NCBI GenBank assembly: GCA_009699125.1
Contig: WLOT01000002.1
Location: forward strand, 1 to 44,321
Length of the DNA stretch: 44,321 nt
DNA from: Actinomycetota bacterium
GTDB taxonomy: Bacteria; Actinomycetota; Acidimicrobiia; Acidimicrobiales; Acidimicrobilacustridaceae
Direction of reading: 5' to 3'
Position 1 is the stretch's first letter, and each line of letters starts with the position of its first letter. Below, piece by piece: positions 24,086 through 32,567 of the stretch. The position numbers and the translations under genes were made by a program. The notes under the pieces are model-generated. The model did not search any database and was not told the origin of the DNA. It saw only the letters and a program-made list of their open reading frames with translations.

Positions 24086-25737
24086 TGAGCGCGTCGATTC
24101 TTTCCACCGTATTTGCTTCGGAAGGCGCGGCATCGTTCCCGATTCTTCCTGCACTGATCTTCGTTCCGCTGGTCGGTGCCATCTTGATCGCCATCATGCC
24201 GAGTTCCCGTCCGGAACTCTCACGCCAGATGGCAATCATCACCGCGCTGCTCACAGGAATTCTGAGCATCGCGTTGTTGGTCCAATTCAAGACTGACGAT
24301 GCCGGTTTCCAGTTCGTTGTTCAGCAGACGTGGGTGCAGTCGCTCGACATCAAATTCTTCCTTGGTGTCGACGGAATCTCTCTGTTCCTTGTTGTACTTA
24401 CCGGCATTCTGTTCCCGATTGCGCTCTTTGCCGCCAAACCGGAACACAGTCCCAAGGGTTACTACGCATGGCTCACCCTCCTTATGGCGGGTTGTATGGG
24501 TGCGTTCCTCTCGCTTGATCTCTTCCTCTTCTTCTTGATGTTCGAGATCACGCTTGTGCCGCTCTACATGCTCATTGGCAAGTGGGGCCATGGACGTCGG
24601 ATCTACGCCGCAACCAAGTTCTTCCTCTACACGATGCTTGGTTCAGCGTTCATGCTGGTCTCGATCGTGACATTGGCGGTTGTTGCCGGTGCTGGCGACA
24701 AGGGTGGTGTGTCGTTCGACTTCACCAAGATCATCGCCACCGACAATCTGGCGACGAGTACCGGTCGTTGGTTGTTCTTGGGAATGGCAATCGCGTTTGC
24801 GGTAAAGGTGCCATCGTTCCCGTTCCACACCTGGTTGCCCGATGCCCATACCGAGGCACCCACTGCAGGTTCAATCGACCTCGCCGGCATCTTGCTCAAG
24901 CTCGGCACCTACGGTTTCCTTCGTTACGGACTTGAACTGTTCCCTGAGGCAACGGTGTGGTTCGCTCCGGTGATGCTCACCTTGGCCACGATTGGTGTGG
25001 TCTATGGCGGCATCGTCGCGGCCATGCAGCGGAACCTCAAGCGTCTCGTTGCCTATTCATCGGTCGCGCATATGGGCTTCGCCCTCATGGGTCTGTTCGC
25101 ACTGAATGTTGAAGGCATCGAAGGTTCTGTGCTTCAGATGGTCAACCACGGCATCACCACCGGTGCGTTGTTCATCCTTCTTGGTTTCCTGTATTCGCGC
25201 CGTCACACCTACGAGATCTCACAGCTCAAGGGCATCGCCAAGGTGGCCCCGGTCTTTGCTGGCGTCTTCACACTTGTGATGCTCGCTTCAATCGGCGTGC
25301 CTGGCCTGAACGGTTTCGTCGGCGAATTCTTGGTACTCCTCGGCACCTTTGTCTCCAACCGTTGGTGGGCAGTTGTCGCTGCCACAGGCGTGATCATCGC
25401 TGCGCTCTATTTGCTTTGGGCCTATCAGCGTGTGTTCCAGGGCGAACCCGATGAAGCAAACAAGAACTTCCCCGATCTCAAGATTTCCGAGAAGCTCGTG
25501 ATGGTCCCGCTTGTCGGTCTCATCATCTTCCTTGGCATCTACCCGAAGCCGGTTCTCGATCGCATTGCTCCATCGGTGAAGCGCGTTGTGACCCGCCTCG
25601 AGGTGCAGGTCGAAGGGTTCCACGAACCCATCACCCGCAATGGCGCTGATCTCCTTCGCAATCCCGAGTCCTCGCACACCAAGACTGGCGAACACTCGCT
25701 AGGTGTCGCCACGAACGGACAGGGAGCGAACCAGTGA
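24085..25737 (+). CDS. nuoM: NADH-quinone oxidoreductase subunit M (first complex I)
   Basis: 550-residue antiporter-like subunit. Pump residues visible: Glu in MFEITLVPLYMLIGKWG, helix-7 Lys in AVKVPSFPFHTWLPDAHTE, and helix-8 Lys in ILLKLGTYGFLRYG. The C-terminal ~45 residues are polar and extend past the last helix, a little longer than usual. It overlaps nuoN by four bases. Confidence 0.96.
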   Translation: MSASILSTVFASEGAASFPILPALIFVPLVGAILIAIMPSSRPELSRQMAIITALLTGILSIALLVQFKTDDAGFQFVVQQTWVQSLDIKFFLGVDGISLFLVVLTGILFPIALFAAKPEHSPKGYYAWLTLLMAGCMGAFLSLDLFLFFLMFEITLVPLYMLIGKWGHGRRIYAATKFFLYTMLGSAFMLVSIVTLAVVAGAGDKGGVSFDFTKIIATDNLATSTGRWLFLGMAIAFAVKVPSFPFHTWLPDAHTEAPTAGSIDLAGILLKLGTYGFLRYGLELFPEATVWFAPVMLTLATIGVVYGGIVAAMQRNLKRLVAYSSVAHMGFALMGLFALNVEGIEGSVLQMVNHGITTGALFILLGFLYSRRHTYEISQLKGIAKVAPVFAGVFTLVMLASIGVPGLNGFVGEFLVLLGTFVSNRWWAVVAATGVIIAALYLLWAYQRVFQGEPDEANKNFPDLKISEKLVMVPLVGLIIFLGIYPKPVLDRIAPSVKRVVTRLEVQVEGFHEPITRNGADLLRNPESSHTKTGEHSLGVATNGQGANQ

Positions 25738-27422
25738 TCGCGTCTCTCTTCGCTCAGGTCGATCCAAGCATGCTCCGCGGTGGCGACATCGCAGCCGGAC
25801 TCGACTCCGGACTCGTGCATGTTGCTGGCCCTTCAATCGATTGGCTCGCGCTTCTCCCGTTGCTCATCTTGTTGGTGGGCGCATTGCTCACTCTCACGTT
25901 CTCTTCGTTCCTGAAGAAGCGTGAGCCAAAGGGTCTCTTTACCTGGACCACGGTTGCAATCGCGGTCGCTGCAGCGATCAGCGTTGTGCCGATGTGGGCA
26001 CGCGTGCAGGGTTGGAACTCGGTGCTGTGGTGGAACATTGACCACTCACAAACCGGTCCGTTTAGTACGGCTGGGGGAGCGGTTGGAATCGACGGCTTCT
26101 CGCTCTTCATTACGGTCGTGCTGTGCGCAGGCCTCGTGCTTGCTGCACTTCTTGCCGACGGATTCCTTCGTCGTGAATCAATGACGGGCCCGGAGTTTTA
26201 CGTCCTTCTTCTGCTTTCAGCAGTTGGTGGCGTGATCATGGCGATGTCGAACGACCTCATTGTTCTCTTCATCGGCCTCGAGACACTTTCCATCGCTGTC
26301 TATGTACTCGCCGGCATGAATCTTCGCCGTGTGCAGTCCCAAGAGTCGGGGCTGAAGTACTTCATCTTGGGTGCGTTTTCGTCAGCATTCCTGCTGTACG
26401 GCATCGCGATGCTCTATGGCGCAACGGGCTCAACCAATTTCGTCGACATCCGCGACTTCATGTCTGCCGTTGTTCCGATCCATAACGGTCTCCTTCTGCT
26501 TGGCCTTGTACTCGTTCTTGTTGGCTTGGCGTTCAAGATTTCCGCAGTGCCGTTCCACGCGTGGAGCCCTGACGTCTACGACGGTGCGCCGACACCTGCG
26601 ACTGCATGGATGGCCTCTGGTGTGAAGGCTGCAGCAGTTGCGGGCCTCGTTCGAGTCTTCATGTTGACGTTCTCGAACTACTCCTCAACCTGGAAGCCGA
26701 TTGTCTACGTGTTGGCAATCCTCTCGATGGTCGTCGGAGCGGCTCTCGCAATTGTTCAGAGCAACGTCAAGCGCATGTTGGCCTACTCCTCGATTAGTCA
26801 TGCGGGCTTCATCCTCATGGCTATTCAGGCAAACAGCGCCAACGGCATCACTGCCGCTGCCTTTTACGTCGCCGTGTACACCTTCATGGTGGCCGGTTCG
26901 TTCGGTGTGGCCACGATCGTGGGCCGCAAGGGCGATGGAAACCACCAGCTGTCGGACTACAAGGGTCTCGTTCGCTCGAACCCTTGGCTGGCCGGTTCCT
27001 TCATTGTCATGCTTCTGGCTCAGGCGGGCGTTCCGTTCACCGCCGGCTTCTTCGCCAAATTCCTCGCGATTACGGCTGCTGCCGACGCTCACGCCGTTCC
27101 GTTGGCGATCATCGCCATGGTCTCGGCCGTTATTTCGGCGTTCTTGTATCTCCGCATCATCGTGGCGATGTTCATGTCCGGCGGCGACGATGGCACCGAA
27201 GACGTCATCGATCGTTCGAAGCGCCTGCATGTGCCCTTTGCGGCAGGACTTGCCATCGGAATCTGCGTTGTCGTCACCATCGGCTACGGACTACTCCCAG
27301 ATCTCCTGCTTCAACCCGCTCGCAACGCCACCCCGGCAGCAGTGCAGTACGAACGTCCCACAGACTCGATCAACCTCGGCGCGGCCGGATCCTCTGCTGG
27401 GTCCACCACCGCTGGTCGTTGA
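25734..27422 (+). CDS. nuoN: NADH-quinone oxidoreductase subunit N (first complex I)
   Basis: 562-residue antiporter-like subunit (ND2 homologue), last gene of the 14-gene operon. Visible: Glu in FIGLETLSIAVYVLAGM, helix-7 Lys in AFKISAVPFHAWSPDVYDG, helix-8 Lys in SGVKAAAVAGLVRVF and the loop NVKRMLAYSS. The GTG start is supported by AGGGAG seven bases upstream and overlaps the nuoM stop. The Gly/Ser/Ala-rich tail after the last helix is disordered. Confidence 0.95.
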   Translation: MIASLFAQVDPSMLRGGDIAAGLDSGLVHVAGPSIDWLALLPLLILLVGALLTLTFSSFLKKREPKGLFTWTTVAIAVAAAISVVPMWARVQGWNSVLWWNIDHSQTGPFSTAGGAVGIDGFSLFITVVLCAGLVLAALLADGFLRRESMTGPEFYVLLLLSAVGGVIMAMSNDLIVLFIGLETLSIAVYVLAGMNLRRVQSQESGLKYFILGAFSSAFLLYGIAMLYGATGSTNFVDIRDFMSAVVPIHNGLLLLGLVLVLVGLAFKISAVPFHAWSPDVYDGAPTPATAWMASGVKAAAVAGLVRVFMLTFSNYSSTWKPIVYVLAILSMVVGAALAIVQSNVKRMLAYSSISHAGFILMAIQANSANGITAAAFYVAVYTFMVAGSFGVATIVGRKGDGNHQLSDYKGLVRSNPWLAGSFIVMLLAQAGVPFTAGFFAKFLAITAAADAHAVPLAIIAMVSAVISAFLYLRIIVAMFMSGGDDGTEDVIDRSKRLHVPFAAGLAIGICVVVTIGYGLLPDLLLQPARNATPAAVQYERPTDSINLGAAGSSAGSTTAGR

Positions 27423-27482
27423 TCGCCGAAGATTGAACCGCTCCTATGCCTCAAGGATTTCATGCCGTGTTCGGCCCTTCTG

Positions 27483-27488
27483 TAGTGT
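27483..27488 (+). promoter_or_regulatory. Putative -10 element (TAGTGT) of the second complex I operon, leaderless
   Basis: TAGTGT fits the actinobacterial -10 consensus and ends nine bases before the nuoA ATG at 27498, which has no Shine-Dalgarno sequence. The 75-bp gap is the only sizeable break between the two complex I operons. This suggests a separate promoter and a leaderless mRNA for the second operon. The -35 region is weak (TTCATG at 27459). Confidence 0.42.
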
Positions 27489-27497
27489 CCGGTAACG

Positions 27498-27872
27498 ATG
27501 ACTGAGTACTCCGATTTCGTCAGGCAGTACCTCACCGTCGCTATTTTCGCGGGCGTTGGTATCGGCCTCGGTGCCGGCCTTCTCGCCATCGGCAAAATCT
27601 TCCGACCAACCCGACCACAAGAGCAGAAGTATCTGGTCTACGAATCCGGTGTTGATCCGGTCGGCACCGGCTGGTCGCAAAGCCAAATTCGCTATTACAT
27701 CTACGCCCTTTTGTTCGTCATGTTCGACGTCGAAGCGGTGTTTATGTTTCCGTGGGCGACGCAGCTCGAGTCCTATGGCGTCTTTGGCCTCGTCGAAATG
27801 CTGATTTTCGTCGCAATCCTGGCCCTTGGGCTCCTCTACGCCTGGCGCAAGAAGGTACTTCGATGGGCCTAG
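27498..27872 (+). CDS. nuoA: Complex I subunit A (second, 11-subunit complex)
   Basis: 124-residue three-helix subunit. The loop between helices 1 and 2 reads [17 protein letters not shown]: the normally conserved cysteine (ECG in the first copy, ND3 C39 equivalent) is serine here. Helix 2 keeps the acidic pair ([11 protein letters not shown]). First gene of the operon that lacks nuoE, nuoF and nuoG. Its last bases overlap nuoB by 10. Confidence 0.94.
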   Translation: MTEYSDFVRQYLTVAIFAGVGIGLGAGLLAIGKIFRPTRPQEQKYLVYESGVDPVGTGWSQSQIRYYIYALLFVMFDVEAVFMFPWATQLESYGVFGLVEMLIFVAILALGLLYAWRKKVLRWA

Positions 27873-28363
27873 TTGAAAGCGGGAAGCTGCCGAAGCCTCT
27901 CGCCAAACTCCTCAATATTTCTCGGAAATATTCCATCTGGGCCTACCAGTGGGGTCTTGCCTGCTGTGCCATCGAGATGGGTGCTGCGTTCGCGTCGCCC
28001 CGTTACGACGTGATGCGTCTCGGCGTCATCCCGTTCCCGGCGAGCCCTCGCCAGGCCGACCTTGTGGTCATCGCTGGCACGGTTACCGACAAACTCGCTC
28101 CGGCAGTTGTTCGTCTCTACGAACAGATGCCCGACCCCAAGTACGTCATCTCCATGGGTTCCTGCGCCAACTGCGGTGGCCCCTACTGGGACAGCTATTC
28201 AGTGACCAAGGGTGTCGATCAGTTGATTCCGGTCGATGTCTACGTGCCAGGTTGTCCGCCACGCCCCGAAGCATTGCTTGAAGGAATCATCCTTCTGCAG
28301 GAACGCATTGCTCACGAGGACATGGCTGAGCGTTGGAAGGGTGAGCCAATTGTCGTCGGCTGA
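27863..28363 (+). CDS. nuoB: Complex I subunit B (second, 11-subunit complex)
   Basis: 166-residue subunit binding cluster N2 through C34-C35 (GLACCAIEM), C101 ([10 protein letters not shown]) and C131 (VPGCPPRPE), all present. An additional C104 follows the third ligand, as in many NuoB proteins. The ATG at 27863 follows AAGG at proper distance; a longer in-frame start would lie deep in nuoA. The intact N2 site shows that the second complex can still pass electrons to the quinone pocket. Confidence 0.95.
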   Translation: MGLVESGKLPKPLAKLLNISRKYSIWAYQWGLACCAIEMGAAFASPRYDVMRLGVIPFPASPRQADLVVIAGTVTDKLAPAVVRLYEQMPDPKYVISMGSCANCGGPYWDSYSVTKGVDQLIPVDVYVPGCPPRPEALLEGIILLQERIAHEDMAERWKGEPIVVG

Positions 28364-29024
28364 CACTGAGACGCCCGAAGAGGCAGCGCCGGCAATCGAC
28401 GAAGCGCGCGAGGCCGTTCTGGCCGAGATCACCGCGCGCCTTGGCGATGGTGTCGTTGGTTCGCATATTCGTCCCGGTGACGACCTCTGGATTCGCGTCG
28501 ATCGCGCCAATTGGGTCGCCGCAGCTGAAGCAGCGAAGGCCATGGGCTATCGCTTCTTCGATTTTCTTTCCGCAATCGACTGGCTTCCTTCGCCATTCGG
28601 TCGCGACATGGACTCACAAGAAGACCGCATTGTTTCCGGTACGCCTGCGAAGGAACCAGAACCAATGGTGCAGGGCTATGCCGGTGGCGAAACCCGCTTT
28701 CAGCTTCTTGCCCGCGTGTACTCAATCAGCGCAGGCATGGGCATCACGTTCAAGTGCGACCTCCCCGATGACGATCTCACTGCAGGTACCTGGTCGAACG
28801 TCTTCGCCGGTGCGAACTGGCACGAGCGCGAAGCACGCGAAATGTTTGGCTTCTCCTTCGACGGACATCCGAACATGATCAACCTGTACTTGCCCGCCGA
28901 CTTTGTGGGTAATCCTCTTCGTAAAGACTTCCCGTTGCTGGCTCGCCGGGTTCGCCCGTGGCCCGGCATCGTTGACGTCGAACCGATGCCCGGTGTTGCC
29001 GATGAGGAAGGAGAGGGCGAATGA
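28341..29024 (+). CDS. nuoC: Complex I subunit C (second, 11-subunit complex)
   Basis: 227 residues from the GTG at 28341, which overlaps nuoB by 23 bases. A TTG at 28350, with AAGGGTGA five bases upstream, is an equally possible start. The family signature [20 protein letters not shown] and NPLRKDFPL are present. Compared with the first NuoC it has a longer N-terminus and a ~25-residue insertion around residues 90-115 ([19 protein letters not shown]). This could alter the surface where an NADH module would dock, which is an inference. Confidence 0.92.
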   Translation: MSQLSSADTETPEEAAPAIDEAREAVLAEITARLGDGVVGSHIRPGDDLWIRVDRANWVAAAEAAKAMGYRFFDFLSAIDWLPSPFGRDMDSQEDRIVSGTPAKEPEPMVQGYAGGETRFQLLARVYSISAGMGITFKCDLPDDDLTAGTWSNVFAGANWHEREAREMFGFSFDGHPNMINLYLPADFVGNPLRKDFPLLARRVRPWPGIVDVEPMPGVADEEGEGE

Positions 29025-30196
29025 CCGCTATTAGCGATCCGCAATCAGTTGCTGCACTCGCCGCCGAAGCCGTCGATAACCGCGTCAACCTTGATTTCGA
29101 AACCGAAGGCATGACCCTCAACATGGGTCCGCAGCATCCGGCCACTCACGGCACGTTGCGCATCATCGCTCGTCTCGATGGCGAACAGGTCATCTCTGCC
29201 GAACCGATGTGCGGTTACATGCACCGCGGGTACGAAAAACTCACCGAGGTTCGTACCTATCCGCAGATCAATGCACTCATTAACCGCATCGACTGGCTCG
29301 GAAGTTTTGCCAACGAGGTTCCATTCATCCTCGCCGCCGAAAAGTTGATGGGCGTTGAAGCACCACCTCGTGCACAGTGGATTCGCACCATTCTTTTCGA
29401 AATGTCGCGCATCGCGAACATCTCTTTGTTCCTTGGCGACTTTGGTCTGCAACTCGGCGGCATGACCGCTGGTTTTTACGCCTTCCGTGATCGCGAATGG
29501 GTGCTCAACCAGATCGAGTCAGCAACCGGTGGTCGTTTCCACCCGAACTTCGATCGCATCGGTGGCCTCAAGGACGATCTTCCTAAGGGCTGGATCGAGT
29601 CCTCGCACACAGCGATGGACAAGTTGCTTGCGTTCTGCGACGAGATCGAAGACCTTCTCGTCGGCAATGAAATCTTCCAGGGTCGTACTCGCGGCATCGG
29701 TGTTATCCCCGCCGAAATCGCGCTTTCCTACGGCCTTTCCGGTGCCAATCTTCGTGCCTCTGGCGTCGACTGGGATCTTCGCCGCGACAACTGCCCTCCC
29801 GGACTCGTCTACGACCAGGCCGACTGGAAGGTCTGGACTCACCCCGACGGCGACTGTTTCGCTCGCACGTGGGTCCGACTTCAGGAAACTCGCGAAGCAG
29901 CCAAGATCGTGAAGCAACTCCTCGACACCATTCCGAGTGGTCCGGTCATGGCCAAGGTCCCGCGCATCATCAAGGTGCCCGAGGGCGAGGCGTACGTCGC
30001 CACCGAAAATCCTCTTGGCGAAATGGGTTACTACGTCGTGTCGAAGGGCGATCTTGTTCCGTTCCGGGTCAAGATTCGTTCGGCGTCGTTCAACAACATT
30101 TCCATCGTGCCGTGGGTGGCTCGGGGCGCATACGTTCCCGACCTCATCTCAATTCTCGGCAGTCTTTACTTCATCTTGGGTGACATCGACCGATGA
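29021..30196 (+). CDS. nuoD: Complex I subunit D (second, 11-subunit complex) with altered quinone pocket
   Basis: 391 residues. The frame keeps MGPQHPATHGTLRI and the C-terminal [14 protein letters not shown]. Quinone-pocket positions, aligned from memory to bovine numbering, differ: Y108 is W92 (NRIDWLGS), D160 is Q144 (GLQLGG) and H150 is I134. H59 (here H43) and H190 are retained. Bovine R85, the target of the NDUFAF7 methyltransferase, is kept as R69 (YMHRGYEK), whereas the first NuoD has threonine. A strong AAGGAG site precedes the ATG. It overlaps nuoH by four bases, so nuoE/F/G are cleanly absent and not decayed. Confidence 0.95.
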   Translation: MTAISDPQSVAALAAEAVDNRVNLDFETEGMTLNMGPQHPATHGTLRIIARLDGEQVISAEPMCGYMHRGYEKLTEVRTYPQINALINRIDWLGSFANEVPFILAAEKLMGVEAPPRAQWIRTILFEMSRIANISLFLGDFGLQLGGMTAGFYAFRDREWVLNQIESATGGRFHPNFDRIGGLKDDLPKGWIESSHTAMDKLLAFCDEIEDLLVGNEIFQGRTRGIGVIPAEIALSYGLSGANLRASGVDWDLRRDNCPPGLVYDQADWKVWTHPDGDCFARTWVRLQETREAAKIVKQLLDTIPSGPVMAKVPRIIKVPEGEAYVATENPLGEMGYYVVSKGDLVPFRVKIRSASFNNISIVPWVARGAYVPDLISILGSLYFILGDIDR

Positions 30197-31230
30197 CCCT
30201 TCTTCTCGCCGCCTTCGCGCCTCCGTATTGGCTTTCGACCCTCATCAAGGTCCTCGTCGTCAGCGCGGTTGTTCCCACCACAGCACTCATTCTCGGCATG
30301 GTCTTCTTGTTCAAGATCATGTCCTGGATGCAAAGTCGTCTTGGTCCGCAAGAAGCTGGCCCTCGCGGAACGTTGCAGCTCCTTGCTGACGGTGTGAAGT
30401 TCCTTCAGAAGGAAGACATCGCGCCGAACGGTGCCGATCGTTGGGTCTTCAAGGTTGCACCGCTCGTCGTTCTCATGTCGACGCTGCTTCTCTACGTTGC
30501 GCTTCCGGCATCGATGCATCTCGTGGTCGCCGACCTCGATGTTGGCGTGTTCTTCGTGCTTGCGATTTCATCGCTGTCAGTGATCGGCGTGCTCATGGCC
30601 GGTTGGGCCTCGGCCAGCAAGTACTCGCTCATGGGAGCGCTTCGCGCTGCCGGTCAGCTCATTGCCTACGAACTTCCGATGGTGCTCGCCGTCATCGGTG
30701 TGGTGATTCAAGCCGGAACGATGAGTCTTAACGGCATCGTGTTCGCCCAAAATACGGGTTCAATCTTCGGTTGGGGCGGCATCGGCTTCCCCTACATCCT
30801 CACGCAGTTTGTGGGCTTCTTCATCTTCATTGCTGCAGTGCAGGCCGAACTCACGCAGCCTCCGTTCGATATGCCAGTCGCCGAATCCGAAATCGTTTCC
30901 GGTTACCAGGTCGAATACACCGGCTTCCGTTTCCTCATCTTCTTCTTGGCCGAATTCGCAACCGCATTCGCATTCGCTGCGATCGCCGCAGTGTTGTTCC
31001 TTGGCGGCTGGGCTGTTCCGTGGCTTTCCACCTCGAGCGACCTGTACTACGTGCTCGGCCCAATCGTGTTGTTCGCGAAGGTGATGATCGTTGCCTTCAT
31101 CATCTTCTGGGTGCGATTCACCTACCCGCGTTTCCGTGAAGACCAACTCCAGAGCCTTGCCTGGAAGGTCCTCATTCCATTGGCTCTCGTGAACATTGTC
31201 GTCACGGCTGTGCTGAAGGTGGTGCTCTGA
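30193..31230 (+). CDS. nuoH: Complex I subunit H (second, 11-subunit complex) with divergent channel residues
   Basis: 345-residue ND1 homologue. Overall fold motifs remain: [32 protein letters not shown] and [18 protein letters not shown]. However, the helix-1 Glu-Arg of the usual ERK motif is replaced ([12 protein letters not shown]). The Arg of NRPPFD is Gln (TQPPFD), and the first Glu of D-x-x-E-x-E-x-E is Val. These are quinone-channel and coupling positions in characterised enzymes. The gene is intact and in an ordered operon, so the changes look functional rather than degenerative. The start overlaps the nuoD stop (ATGA). Confidence 0.94.
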   Translation: MTLLLAAFAPPYWLSTLIKVLVVSAVVPTTALILGMVFLFKIMSWMQSRLGPQEAGPRGTLQLLADGVKFLQKEDIAPNGADRWVFKVAPLVVLMSTLLLYVALPASMHLVVADLDVGVFFVLAISSLSVIGVLMAGWASASKYSLMGALRAAGQLIAYELPMVLAVIGVVIQAGTMSLNGIVFAQNTGSIFGWGGIGFPYILTQFVGFFIFIAAVQAELTQPPFDMPVAESEIVSGYQVEYTGFRFLIFFLAEFATAFAFAAIAAVLFLGGWAVPWLSTSSDLYYVLGPIVLFAKVMIVAFIIFWVRFTYPRFREDQLQSLAWKVLIPLALVNIVVTAVLKVVL

Positions 31231-31739
31231 TGCCCCCCAAGCCCAAGGTTCCCGGTCTCATTAAGGGTCTCGGCGTCACGTTTGGCGAGATGGTCAAGAC
31301 CCTTAAAGACGGTCCGCAGACCACGCGCTATCCGCATGAGCGCGAGGAAGTTGCTCCGCGTGCCCGTGGCGTCATCGCGCTGCACGAAGAGAACTGCACC
31401 TCGTGCATGTTGTGCGCGCGCGAATGTCCCGATTGGTGCATCTTCATCGAGGCGCACAAGTACCTTGCGCCGCCTCGCCGCGAAGGTGGCAAGCCTCGTC
31501 AGAAGAACGAACTCGATCGTTTCGATATTGATTTCTCGCTGTGCATGTACTGCGGCATCTGTGTCGAGGTCTGCCCGTTCGATGCGCTCTTCTGGAGTCC
31601 CGAGCACGAGTACTCCGAAATCCGTATCGCTGATCTCCTTCACGACAAGAGCCGTCTCGATCAGTGGATGCAGACCGTTCCCGATTTCGAGGCCTACGAA
31701 GCAGGTTCCGACGCCAAGATCAAGAAGGTGCCGCGCTGA
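31230..31739 (+). CDS. nuoI: Complex I subunit I (second, 11-subunit complex)
   Basis: 169-residue 2[4Fe-4S] subunit with C56, C59, C62, C66 and C105, C108, C111, C115. In a complex without NuoE/F/G its outer cluster would be the entry point for electrons from a soluble donor such as ferredoxin, as in the photosynthetic NDH-1 of cyanobacteria. It lacks the His-rich tail of the first NuoI. The insertion between motifs (~77-95) is basic ([13 protein letters not shown]), a plausible docking surface for an acidic ferredoxin, which is an inference. Confidence 0.95.
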   Translation: MPPKPKVPGLIKGLGVTFGEMVKTLKDGPQTTRYPHEREEVAPRARGVIALHEENCTSCMLCARECPDWCIFIEAHKYLAPPRREGGKPRQKNELDRFDIDFSLCMYCGICVEVCPFDALFWSPEHEYSEIRIADLLHDKSRLDQWMQTVPDFEAYEAGSDAKIKKVPR

Positions 31740-32248
31740 TGCTCGCCCTCCTTGTTGCTCAGAACATCGCCTTCTACATCATCGCTGCGCTGATGGTGGT
31801 TGGTGCGATCCGTGTCGTCACAACCCCGAACGTCATGCACGCCGCGTTGTGGCTTGTTCTTGTGCTCTCTGGGGCTGCGGCGCAGTACATCCTTCTCGCC
31901 GCTGAATTTGTCGCTATCACCCAGGTGCTTGTGTACCTCGGTGCGATCATCGTGCTGTTCTTGTTCGGCATCATGCTCACCCGAGCAAAGACCGGCAACG
32001 ACGACGATCTCGATAACAAGAAGTCAGCGAAGTTCATTGGTGCAGGTATCGGCGTGCTGCTGCTTGGGCTCATGAGCTATTCGCTCATCGACGGTTTCAA
32101 GGACACCGAGTTCGGTGACCTCATGGTGCAACGCACTGCCGAGGTAAGCGATTCCATCTTCTCGACCTACCTCCTCCCGTTCGAGGTCTTGTCGGTGCTT
32201 CTGCTCGCTGCGCTCATCGGCGCCATTGTGATTGCGAGGCGTGACTGA
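31739..32248 (+). CDS. nuoJ: Complex I subunit J (second, 11-subunit complex)
   Basis: 169-residue five-helix membrane subunit. The segment VLVYLGAIIVLFLFGIMLTR matches the family helix 3 region. The ATG at 31739 overlaps the nuoI stop and follows AAGGTG; a longer in-frame start lies inside nuoI. It overlaps nuoK by one base. Confidence 0.93.
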   Translation: MLALLVAQNIAFYIIAALMVVGAIRVVTTPNVMHAALWLVLVLSGAAAQYILLAAEFVAITQVLVYLGAIIVLFLFGIMLTRAKTGNDDDLDNKKSAKFIGAGIGVLLLGLMSYSLIDGFKDTEFGDLMVQRTAEVSDSIFSTYLLPFEVLSVLLLAALIGAIVIARRD

Positions 32249-32562
32249 TGTTTCTCAACCAGTTCCTCCTCCTCGCCGCCATTCTGTTTTGTATCGGCGT
32301 TTACGGAGTCCTTGCTCGCAAGAACGGCGTTCTCGTTCTCATGTCGATCGAACTCATCCTCAATGCGGTGAACATCAACCTTGTCGCTTTCGGCGCCTAC
32401 TGGCACGTGAACGACATGGCCAACGTCTCGGGTCAGGTATTCGCCCTCTTCGTGATCGCCGTTGCGGCTGCCGAGGTTGGCGTGGGCCTCGCACTTGTCT
32501 TACTCATCTATCGGAACCGACAAAGCATCGACATTGATGATGTCGACATGCTGAAGGGCTGA
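32248..32562 (+). CDS. nuoK: Complex I subunit K (second, 11-subunit complex)
   Basis: 104-residue three-helix subunit. Both membrane glutamates are kept (MSIELILNAVNINL and AAAEVGVGLAL), so the proton path appears intact in the second complex. The stop lies five bases before the nuoL GTG. Confidence 0.95.
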   Translation: MFLNQFLLLAAILFCIGVYGVLARKNGVLVLMSIELILNAVNINLVAFGAYWHVNDMANVSGQVFALFVIAVAAAEVGVGLALVLLIYRNRQSIDIDDVDMLKG

Positions 32563-32567
32563 TCGTC

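Noticed and set aside
13430..29140. Identical 21-base stretch in both nuoD genes as a DNA repeat
   Set aside because: It encodes the conserved NMGPQHP motif of the two paralogues and is explained by protein conservation.
30193..30196. Possible remnant of nuoE/F/G between the second nuoD and nuoH
   Set aside because: The genes overlap by four bases (ATGA), leaving no room for remnants.
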